From assembly GCA_937967755.1 (NCBI GenBank), contig CALBTA010000062.1, positions 1 through 7,183 on the forward strand: a stretch of DNA of 7,183 nt. The letters are read 5' to 3'. The position numbers and the translations under genes were made by a program. This DNA comes from an uncultured Planctomycetaceae bacterium. Its GTDB lineage: Bacteria; Planctomycetota; Planctomycetia; Pirellulales; Pirellulaceae. Shown here in pieces: positions 1 through 6,900 of this stretch (position 1 is the stretch's first letter; each line of letters opens with the position of its first letter). The notes beneath the pieces were generated by a model. The model had not been told where the DNA came from. It saw nothing but the letters and a program-made list of their open reading frames with translations, and did not search any database.

Positions 1-658
1 CTTCGGGGTTCAGGTTTTCGTATTGGCCGTAAGGAAACGCAAAGTAGCGAACCGGTTTGCCGATCGCCTCTTGCAGCTCTTCGCCGGCCGCGACCACTTC
101 GTCGTACAACGCGGCCGGGTTGTGCAACATGCCCAGGTCGGCATGGCTGCGGGTGTGGGCACCGATTTCAATCCCTTGGGCGGAGAGTTCGCGCAGCTCG
201 TCCACGGTGTTTGGCTTGTGCGGCTCGCCGCGGGCGACATCGTGCGGGAACGGCTCGGTCGCGATGATATGCCGCGTGCTGACAAAGTACGTCACGGGTA
301 TGCGGCGGCGGACAAGCAGCGGCAACGCGTACTGGCAGTTGTCGGCATAGCCGTCGTCGAACGTGATCGCCACAGCGGGACGCGGGTTGTGGCCGGAGCG
401 GATGCGCGCCTGCGCCTCAGAGAGCGAGATCAGTTCAAACTTCCGCTGCAGCCAATCGATCTGCCGGGCGAAACCCTGTGTCGAGATCGTCCAGTCGTTC
501 GGGTAATTGTCCGCCACACGGTGATAGAACAAGATCGAGATCGGGCTCTTGCCCCCGATGGCCCGGCGGCGCGCGGCAAAACGCCGCCACGGCAACGTGC
601 CGTAGTAATAGCCGGCCAGCAACGCTTGACGAGCGGTGTTGGTGAGTTGTTGGTGCAT
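1..658 (-). CDS. Polysaccharide deacetylase (NodB homology domain), C-terminus cut by window edge
   Basis: The minus-strand frame starting at the ATG at 658 stays open to the window edge, giving 219 codons of a partial protein. Family features are clear. There is a YHRV stretch at residues 45-48. The metal/catalytic Asp motif TFDDGYADN is at 99-107. The metal-binding His motif HTRSH is at 168-172, and the third NodB motif RYFAFPYGQY is at 204-213. By family knowledge such enzymes remove N- or O-acetyl groups from polysaccharides using a divalent metal. No obvious signal peptide is seen: the N-terminus is basic (RRFAARRR at 25-32), so the protein may be cytoplasmic or membrane-associated. The start codon lies 12 bases after the stop of the upstream acetyltransferase gene, with GAGAG as a weak ribosome-binding site, so the two are probably co-transcribed. 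Similar deacetylases occur in exosortase/PEP-CTERM exopolysaccharide clusters. The acetylated substrate is unknown. An antisense open frame covers most of the gene but shows no family motif. Confidence 0.93.
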   Translation of the reverse strand, partial: MHQQLTNTARQALLAGYYYGTLPWRRFAARRRAIGGKSPISILFYHRVADNYPNDWTISTQGFARQIDWLQRKFELISLSEAQARIRSGHNPRPAVAITFDDGYADNCQYALPLLVRRRIPVTYFVSTRHIIATEPFPHDVARGEPHKPNTVDELRELSAQGIEIGAHTRSHADLGMLHNPAALYDEVVAAGEELQEAIGKPVRYFAFPYGQYENLNPE

Positions 659-670
659 GGCGAAACTCTC

Positions 671-1798
671 TTACCGCATTCCCGTCAGTTCCAGGCCGGT
701 TTTCACCCAGCTTTTCATGCTGTCGCCGGCAAGCCATAGCCCGTGCCGCACTTGGGCGAGGGCCGCGGGCGAGGCGACGCGGTAGTTGATCGTCTCCCGC
801 GGCGTCGCCCGCCAGTGGGCTTTGTACGGTTCGTCCCCGCGCAGAAAATCGAAGCCCTGGTGGCCTTGTTCAATCGCTTGGCGGATCGTGGCGATGTTGA
901 TGATCCGGCCCGGCTCTTCTTCCAATAAATCGGGATTCAACCCGGCCTGGTAGGCGTAGGTAGCATGCCCGCCCGTCAGTTGAAATTCCGCTGCTGCCGG
1001 TGTGCCGTCGATCTCAATCCAAGCCAGCGACAGCTTCCCCGCCTGGTGAAAGTGACCGGCGGTGTCATGAAGGAAACCCGCGAACGCGTCGCTGCTAAAG
1101 CAACCCGGCTCGCCCAGGCTTTGCCGCCGGCGTTGATGGAGATCAACCAGAATTTCCATGCCGCGCTGCAAGCCGGCTTCGCCTGCGGTCGTATGCAATA
1201 CGGCGCGGCCGGAGTCGAGTTGCCTGCGCTCGATGCGGCGGACTTGTTTGCGGTGTGACTTTGAAAGCGTGGCGACATATTCTTCCCAAGTCGGCGGCAG
1301 TTCGATGCGCCAACAGTTCGGCCCCGCTTCGCGATGAATCTTGCTGCCGCCGCTCCACAAGTGCCCTACGAAGCTGTTCATCGTCGTGTCGCAAGCGGGC
1401 ACGGCCTCCAGCAACAAGGTGTCCCAATGATGCTCCGGGTCGCCGGCGGCGGCGGTTAGCCAATCAGCGCAGGCGGCCGCGACGGCATCGGCGCAGCGGG
1501 CGTCGGCAAGGATCGTTTGATAGTCGCTGCAAACATCGCCCGATCCCAAACAGGCCAGCACGTGGCCTTGGGTCGAATGTTGCTGGGCGAACCAGGGCGC
1601 GATTCCCACGATGTCATCTTGTTCATCGCGAGCGGCCAACACATATAGCTGCGCACCGTCGATTTGAAAGTGTTTCCACCAGTTGGCGTGCCAGCCGTAA
1701 GCACGAAAAGGCAGATCGTCAGACAAACGATCCCAATCGTCTCGGATCGCCGCGAGTTGCTCGCTTGTTGTCAATCGTTCGATGTGAAACATTGCCAT
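671..1798 (-). CDS. GNAT-fold acetyltransferase of the CelD/BcsL (Acetyltransf_6) type
   Basis: This gene encodes 375 residues from the ATG at 1798 to a TAA at 673-671. The family signature is the C-terminal FDFLRGDEPYKAHW near residues 316-329. A basic stretch, HRKQVRRIERR, is near 182-192, and a WIEIDGTPAAAEF strand lies around 260-272; both are typical of the second GNAT half in CelD-like proteins. Family members are associated with cellulose or exopolysaccharide biosynthesis, or with FemAB-like aminoacyl transfer. The exact acyl donor and acceptor cannot be read here. No signal peptide or membrane segment is evident, so it should be cytoplasmic. The frame could extend to a start at 1843, but those first 15 residues are encoded by a palindromic intergenic repeat and are probably not part of the protein. 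Two ATGs (1798 and 1792) fit Shine-Dalgarno-like bases at 1808-1801, so the start is uncertain by two codons. The gene is followed by the deacetylase after 12 bases, implying an operon. Confidence 0.92.
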   Translation of the reverse strand: MAMFHIERLTTSEQLAAIRDDWDRLSDDLPFRAYGWHANWWKHFQIDGAQLYVLAARDEQDDIVGIAPWFAQQHSTQGHVLACLGSGDVCSDYQTILADARCADAVAAACADWLTAAAGDPEHHWDTLLLEAVPACDTTMNSFVGHLWSGGSKIHREAGPNCWRIELPPTWEEYVATLSKSHRKQVRRIERRQLDSGRAVLHTTAGEAGLQRGMEILVDLHQRRRQSLGEPGCFSSDAFAGFLHDTAGHFHQAGKLSLAWIEIDGTPAAAEFQLTGGHATYAYQAGLNPDLLEEEPGRIINIATIRQAIEQGHQGFDFLRGDEPYKAHWRATPRETINYRVASPAALAQVRHGLWLAGDSMKSWVKTGLELTGMR

Positions 1799-1834
1799 CT
1801 TCCTCTCCCTGTGGGAGAGGGCCAGGGTGAGGGC
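1799..1834 (-). repeat. GC-rich palindromic intergenic repeat carrying the ribosome-binding site of the acetyltransferase gene
   Basis: The plus strand has CCTCTCCC (1802-1809), loop TGT (1810-1812) and GGGAGAGG (1813-1820), a perfect 8-bp stem, flanked by a CCAGGGTGAGGGC tail (1822-1834). Translated on the minus strand it gives an LTLALSHRER-like peptide, which I recognise from memory as a common spurious N-terminal tag in many bacterial annotations, so it is a dispersed repeat. Its promoter-distal arm (minus-strand GGGAGAGG, then AAG) lies immediately before the acetyltransferase ATG. GGAG is 6 bases from the ATG at 1798, and GAGG is 9 bases from the ATG at 1792. The hairpin would therefore enclose the ribosome-binding site. 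Confidence 0.75.
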
Positions 1835-2133
1835 GTTTAACAAGCGTGGTCACTTTGAACGTTCACGCTCACCAACCTCGGTGCGCATAAGTACAAATCT
1901 GTACAACTCTCCCTCACACTTGCCGCATTGCAAATCGAAAGGAGCATCCGCGGAACGATTGCGGCCGGTTCCGTGCGATGAAAACAACGCGAGGATGCAA
2001 CAGGGCAACATCGCAGGGACGAGAGAGTTCTCGCCAGCGTGCCAGGTGTTTCGCGACAAATGACCGTAAGGTGTTTGTTAGCAATGACTTACGGAACCAG
2101 ACTCATACCAAGACCCCAGCCGGCCGGCCGCTT
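1835..2133. other. Divergent intergenic region, no convincing gene
   Basis: This stretch separates the minus-strand acetyltransferase/deacetylase pair from the plus-strand GumC-like gene and must hold the control sequences of both. I see short dyads but no credible coding sequence. These are the perfect palindrome TGAACGTTCA (1856-1865), GTACA-AATC-TGTAC (1891-1904), CGGAAC/GTTCCG arms (1951-1956 and 1968-1973), and a 7-bp dyad at 2064-2094 listed separately. The small open frames here (for example 1827-2063 plus and 1850-2059 minus) overlap one another and show no recognisable protein pattern. I found no sigma-70-like promoter for the minus-strand operon that I would defend, and no -24/-12 site in that direction. 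Confidence 0.6.
2064..2094. promoter_or_regulatory. Dyad upstream of the sigma-54 promoter candidate, possible activator site
   Basis: CCGTAAG at 2064-2070 is matched exactly by its reverse complement CTTACGG at 2088-2094, with a 17-base spacer. If transcription starts about 12 bases after the -12 element (near 2160), the dyad centre is near -81. That is within the range where bacterial enhancer-binding proteins commonly bind. The role is inferred from position and symmetry only; a 7-bp dyad can also occur by chance. Confidence 0.3.
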
Positions 2134-2149
2134 TGGCATCGGGGTTGCT
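2134..2149 (+). promoter_or_regulatory. Sigma-54 (RpoN) -24/-12 promoter candidate for the GumC-like gene
   Basis: The sequence TGGCAT-CGGGG-TTGCT matches the sigma-54 consensus TGGCAC-N5-TTGCW, with one mismatch in the -24 block. The invariant GG (2135-2136) and GC (2147-2148) are separated by exactly 10 bases, as the family requires. Predicted transcription would start near 2160 and give an untranslated leader of about 60 bases before the ATG at 2221. Such promoters need an AAA+ enhancer-binding activator; none is encoded in the window. The match is direct; its activity is inferred. Confidence 0.65.
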
Positions 2150-2220
2150 CTATGTTCGGGCAAAACCTCCCGCATTGACGACCACACATCATTCATTGCG
2201 ACCCGCACACGAGAGACAAC

Positions 2221-3711
2221 ATGACCAACCCGAACGACACCACCTTCAACGCTCAACTGGTTCTGAACACCGCCATCCGCCGTCCGCTCCGTTGGATCGT
2301 TCCGGCCGCGGTCGTTACCGCGTTGGCGTTGGGTTACGCAGTTGTGAAATCGCCGAAGTGGGAATCGAAGCAGGCGTTGGTCGTTCGCAACGAAGCCATC
2401 GGGCAGCAGTACACCGCGCAAGGCAAGTTCGCCAGCGTCGACGACATGCAAACGGCGCAAGAGACCGTTTTGGAACTGGTCAAGAGCTCCACTGTGGTGA
2501 AAGCCGCCTTGTTGGAAGTCGGCCCCGCCAGCGGCCGCCCTTCAAAGTACTGGCCAACGCTGTCGGACATCGAAGACCTACAAGGCCGTATCGAAGTGCA
2601 AGCCCCTAACGGTTCCGAGTTTGGCCGCACCGAGGTCTTCTACCTGGTCGTCGCTGATACCAACCGCGACCGCAGCGCCGCGCTGACCGCCGCTCTGTGC
2701 GATGCGTTGGAAGACCGCCTTGGTCACCTTCGCAACGAAAAAGCCCAAAGCCTGGTCAACGAACTGCAGGCGACGGTCGCCCTGACCCGCAAGAGTTTGG
2801 ACACCGCCACGGCCCGCCTGGCGGAAATGGAAGGCCAACTGGGCAGCGACGTTGCCGAACTGCGAATTCTGAATATCAACTCGTCGGGTGAGAGCACGAT
2901 CCGCACGTCGATCACCAACGTCCGCAACGAACTGCGTGCAGAACAACAAGCGAAACTGGCAAACGAGCAACTGCTCGAACTGCTACGCACTTCGGGCGAC
3001 GCCGAAAGCATCATCGCTCTGCCGAACCAACTGCTGCAATCGCAACCGGCGCTGCTCCGCCTGAAGGACGGACTGGTCGATGCCCAGCTTCGCACTTCGC
3101 GGGCGTTGGGGATGATGTCGCACGAGCACCCCAGCGTGCAAGCCGCGATTGAAGAAGAGAAGGACGTTCGCCGCCGCCTGCACAGTGAGCTGGCCACCGC
3201 GGTTCGCGGGTTGACTGTCGAGTTGGAAATGAACAACCGCCGCATCGCCTCGCTGAGCAATCAGCTCGGCCAGTCGCACCAGCGGATGAACGAGATCGCC
3301 GGGATGCGTGCCGAGTACAACAACCTGACCTCCAACGTTGAGCAACGCAGTGCGGCTTGGAACAAAGCCCAACAGGAATTGGCCGACGCCCAAGCCAGCC
3401 AGGCCGCGTCGCAAGCCGCCAGCCTGCTGACGCGCCTCGACGGCCCGCAAGCTGGTGCCAACGCCAGCGGCCCATCGCGTTCGATGATCGTCGCCGCCGG
3501 AGCCTTCGGCGGGCTGCTCTTCGGATTCGGCCTGGTCGTGTTGACCGCCTCGCCCATCGTTCCCGGCGACGCGAGCGTGGAAGCGGCTGTTACCCAGCGA
3601 ATCGGCGAAACGGTCGGCAACTTCCGCGTGGCTACGCCCGCTGGCAACGTGACGCTAAAAGACAGCCTCACCTACCTGGGGCAAGTGCTGACGCCGACGA
3701 CCAGTGCGTAA
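2221..3711 (+). CDS. Wzz/GumC-type polysaccharide chain-length and export protein
   Basis: This gene encodes 496 residues, an inner-membrane polysaccharide co-polymerase by architecture. A short cytoplasmic N-terminus (residues 1-24, with RRPLR at 20-24) leads into a first membrane segment at about 25-42. A periplasmic Wzz-like domain follows (about 45-145), including WESKQALVV. A long Gln/Glu/Ala-rich coiled-coil section runs from about 150 to 400, with HEHPSV at 301-306 and a YNNL...R..AW..AQQELA.AQAS block at 366-393. This block leads to SLLTRLDGPQ and GPSR just before the second membrane segment (about 422-443). These features match the GumC/EpsF-like family, which sets chain length and couples polymerisation to export of exopolysaccharide. 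The C-terminal cytoplasmic tail (about 53 residues) has no Walker motifs and no Tyr cluster, so there is no fused BY-kinase. GAGAG at 2211-2215 is a weak ribosome-binding site. A sigma-54 promoter candidate lies about 72 bases upstream of the ATG. Confidence 0.92.
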   Translation: MTNPNDTTFNAQLVLNTAIRRPLRWIVPAAVVTALALGYAVVKSPKWESKQALVVRNEAIGQQYTAQGKFASVDDMQTAQETVLELVKSSTVVKAALLEVGPASGRPSKYWPTLSDIEDLQGRIEVQAPNGSEFGRTEVFYLVVADTNRDRSAALTAALCDALEDRLGHLRNEKAQSLVNELQATVALTRKSLDTATARLAEMEGQLGSDVAELRILNINSSGESTIRTSITNVRNELRAEQQAKLANEQLLELLRTSGDAESIIALPNQLLQSQPALLRLKDGLVDAQLRTSRALGMMSHEHPSVQAAIEEEKDVRRRLHSELATAVRGLTVELEMNNRRIASLSNQLGQSHQRMNEIAGMRAEYNNLTSNVEQRSAAWNKAQQELADAQASQAASQAASLLTRLDGPQAGANASGPSRSMIVAAGAFGGLLFGFGLVVLTASPIVPGDASVEAAVTQRIGETVGNFRVATPAGNVTLKDSLTYLGQVLTPTTSA

Positions 3712-3765
3712 CGTTGGCCGCGTTTCTCAGAAACTGGCCATCGCGCTGGATATCAAGAAACACCA

Positions 3766-3804
3766 AAGGGGTAGGACGGATTGGCAATCCGCTCTACCCC
3801 TTCT
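3766..3804 (+). terminator. Terminator-like hairpin after the GumC-like gene, probably a dispersed palindromic repeat
   Basis: AAGGGGTAG (3766-3774) pairs with CTACCCCTT (3794-3802). After one G-T pair and one mismatch, the stem continues as CGGATT (3777-3782) against AATCCG (3786-3791) around a very small loop. The right arm ends in TTCTT. It begins 54 bases after the GumC-like stop codon at 3711, consistent with an intrinsic terminator, although the T tract is short. The core translates as a GRIGNP-like peptide, which I recall as a frequent spurious string in planctomycete gene calls. It is thus probably one copy of a dispersed repeat acting as a terminator. Confidence 0.6.
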
Positions 3805-3823
3805 TAAGTTTCAACTTAACGAT

Positions 3824-3964
3824 GTGGCACTGGCCCTAGCCAGTGCAGTCGCCGGCCGATAGCTTGCAGCCGCAACCCGGGAGCAATGTCCCTGCGCGCA
3901 AGATTTCGTCGCAATTCCAACCGCAAGCGGAAATCACGAGGACACTGGCTAGGGCCAGTGCCAC
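3824..3964. repeat. 141-bp element bounded by 22-bp perfect inverted repeats (MITE-like)
   Basis: The 22 bases at 3824-3845 are the exact reverse complement of 3943-3964. Each arm is itself palindromic, with CACTGGC/GCCAGTG (7 bp) around a 4-base centre that includes CTAG. The 97-base middle part has no recognised gene. On the minus strand the element contains a 42-codon open frame (GTG at 3964, TAG at 3836, the stop lying in the left arm). Its start is hydrophobic and holds an ISAC lipobox-like string; without an obvious ribosome-binding site or a basic n-region I do not call it a gene. The element sits between two convergent genes, ending 7 bases past the PEP-CTERM gene stop. It could form a long hairpin acting as a transcription barrier for both. 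It has no transposase and no evident target-site duplication: the outer flanks are GAT and AAC. Confidence 0.7.
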
Positions 3965-3971
3965 AACGGTT

Positions 3972-6900
3972 TTACTTCCGTAATTGCCGATAGCCAAATC
4001 CGGCGAGCGCCAAACCAAGCAGCGACCAAATTGCGATGCTGGCGGGTTCAGGCACGGCGACTTGCAGGATTTGCCCGCCGACATCTTCGTTGGGATTGTC
4101 GACCACCCGGAAGAGATGCACGCCGTTGATCGACAAATCGTCGTCGTTGATCGTGCCGTTGGCAAACAGCACGTCGTACCATGCGAACGGGAAAGGTTCG
4201 AAGCCGTTAAGGTTCACATCCAGTGTGCCATCCAAATCCGCATCGCCTGTGACGTGCAAGATGTCGCTGTCTAAAGCGGGATCGAGCGGGTCGATCTGCA
4301 GGGTCCCGCCCTGTTCACCATTGATGCCGTGCGAACCGAAGCCAAACACATCGACCGCCAGGACGCCGTCGGCGTTCAACACGAAGTTGATCGGCGTTCC
4401 TTGCGGTGTTCCATCCGGGTTAATGCCGCCGCCGTCGCTGATGGTCGTGTAGGCCCGCGTCGTCGCGGCATTGTCAGGATCTAGTCCACCGTCAACACCG
4501 ACAACCATCCGAGCGATGTCGCTAAAATCGTTATCGCCCACGGTGAAGGGGCTGTTGGACGGGTGGACGTGAATATCGGTCACGTTCGCCAGCGTGCCGC
4601 CTTCGAATACAAAATCGCCATCCACACCGACGGTCATCGTGCTGGGGGTCGAACCGAGCACTTGAGTCACCCCGGCGGTATCACCGAAGTTCAGCGTACC
4701 GGAATTGCTCAAGGTGTAGGAATCACCCGCGGTGGTATCAGTACCAATATTCAAATTGCCGGTCACATTGGCCGTGCCGCCGCTGTGATTGACGGTCGCC
4801 AATCCGCCGGCGCCGACTTCATAAGTGGTCAGCGCGGTCACGTTGAGCGTTCCGCCAGTTTGGTTCACCGTGCCGCGGACGGCAGAACCCCCATCGGCGA
4901 CATCCAAGTGCCCGGTGTTGACGATCGCGGACTCGCGAATGTCGAGGCGGTTGGCGTTGTTGCTCTCGCCGACGGTAATCGTCCCAGCGTCTACTTGGGC
5001 ATCACCCCGGGCGATGAAGACACCGGTTCCGGCAATCCCGATGCGGATCAGGTCGCTCGGCCCGCCTGTCACATCCAGTGTGCCGCCGCTGATGTCGTAA
5101 GTCGCCATCGCGCCAGAGTTGGTATTGGCCATCTGCACGTTGCGATTCACCGTGACATCGCCGCCCGTTTGGTTGAACAGGCTGGTGCCTTGATTGAAAT
5201 TGATATGACCGTTGGCGCCGGCCGGATCGCCCACGTCGAGCGTTCCGCCCATCATGTTGTAGGTGCCAGTACTTGCAGAAAGTTGCGAGATCACCAAATT
5301 GTTGGCACCATTGACGTGGACGTCGCCGCCAAACTGGTTAACGATGCCGATATTGTGTCGCCCAACTTCGAATTGATTGGTATTGAGCGTGGGAGTACCA
5401 GCGTTCTCGCCAATGTTAAAAGTGCCGTGCGCGTTGGGGCGGTTATTGGGATTGGTGTTAGAGTCAACTCCGCCCAGGAGAATCGCTCCTGTGATAGAGA
5501 AGTTACCGCTTTCGTAGTTGAACTCCCCAACGCGATCGCGGCCGACGTACAAATTGCCGCCAATCGACAGAGATCCTGTTCCAGCATCCAGATTGTAGGT
5601 TGCGTTGGAGGTAGTGTCATTGGCGGTCGCCATTTGCAGATGGCCCCCGACGATGACGTCGCCGCCGTTGTGATTGAATACAGACAGTCCGCCATTCATG
5701 TTGAGCTGCCCCGTTCCCGCGATGGTGAGGGCTCCGCCATTCACGTCGACAATCGCGTCGGTGTTCGACGTGCTGCCTGTGTTGCGCGTCTGCGCCAGAA
5801 CAAAATTGCTGGCGTTTTGATTGAATTCGCCGCTGTTCAGCGTGAAGCGGCCGATGCCACCGCGGGCAACTTCGGTGTTTCCCCCGTTTACATTGACAAT
5901 TGGGTTGTCCGTGCCCATGCTGTTGCCAACGACCACCGTTCCACGGGTGTTCGCATCGGCGTTGGTGTTCTGATTGCCACCGATTTGGAATGAACCGGCG
6001 ACATTGAGCGTGCTGGCACCGGTGACTCTAACTTCGCTCACATCTTGGGCGTTGCCATTTTCGACGCCGACCAAGAGGTTGCCCGCCGTGATGTCAACGA
6101 GCGCTCCGTTGCTGATGTTCAACTTTCCATCGCGACCATTGAAGCCCAATGCAATGCCGCTCCCCAAGCCGGTTCCGCTGACGGTCAGCGTGCCGCCATC
6201 GACGTTCAGCACGCCATCGCCGCCAGCCCCTTCGCCGAAGTTGCCGCCAATACGAACCGCCGATACCTCGAAACTATCTCCGGGCGTGATGAACGCGGGT
6301 TGGGGGGAATTCTCGAGGTCATCAAGCGCAATGTTGGCGCGGTCCGTAACACCGGGTGCGATGTCGTTGGGAGGGGTTGTCTGCGAGATGTCGGTTTCGA
6401 CCCTCCAGTTAATATTGTTGCTCCACAAACTGTTGCCGCCCCCGGAGCCGTTTACAGCTCCTGAGCCAGTGTGGCTTGAACCATCGTCGAAGTGAACCTC
6501 CTGCATCGGCGCGGACGAGGCGGTGAACGCATTGCCAAACGCAACGATGCTGGCCCGTTCTGGTGTGTGGCCCCGTTCTCCGTCGTGGGCCGTGTCCTCG
6601 TCCGTAGCCAGTTTTAATCCTGACGCCGTGATGGCACTCAAGTTTGCCCGTAGCCAGCCGCCATCGCCACCATCCCGGGTCGCCAGTGATGCCACGACCA
6701 CCTCGGGCACAGCGGCGAAACCACTGGTGAAAGAAACCGCGTTGCCAGTGCCGTCAGCACCTGCATCGGGTTGCGTCCAGCCTTCAATCACGTCACCAGA
6801 GATACCGGCGTCGAATTCGACAGTGCCGGTACCACTGATGTCGAAACCGGCACTGCCGCCGGAAGTAGACGAAATGGTTCCGTGACCGGATGTGATCGCC

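Noticed and set aside
23..739. 238-codon plus-strand open frame
   Set aside because: It lies antisense to the deacetylase, whose minus-strand frame shows all three NodB motifs in order. The plus-strand translation is Arg/Val/Ala-rich and matches nothing recognisable.
1255..1830. 191-codon plus-strand open frame
   Set aside because: It is antisense to the acetyltransferase and Arg/Ser-rich, with no recognisable motif.
1799..1843. N-terminal extension of the acetyltransferase to an ATG at 1843
   Set aside because: The 15 extra residues are encoded by a palindromic intergenic repeat, and better placed ATGs follow Shine-Dalgarno-like bases at 1808-1801.
2028..2042. TGGCACG on the minus strand as a sigma-54 -24 element for the acetyltransferase operon
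   Set aside because: The -12 block at the required spacing reads CGAGA instead of TTGCW, so the invariant GC is missing.
3836..4165. 109-codon minus-strand open frame overlapping the end of the PEP-CTERM gene
   Set aside because: Most of it is an alternative frame of the PEP-CTERM coding sequence. Only its tail inside the inverted-repeat element is of any interest and is reported as a weak finding.
4563..5993. 476-codon plus-strand open frame
   Set aside because: It is antisense to the PEP-CTERM protein. Its length comes from the repetitive Gly/Asn/Thr codons of the opposite strand, and its translation has no coherent domain or signal peptide.
4647..6239. Possible CRISPR or recent tandem DNA repeat array
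   Set aside because: The repeats are visible only at protein level with irregular spacing. The DNA copies share just short degenerate strings.
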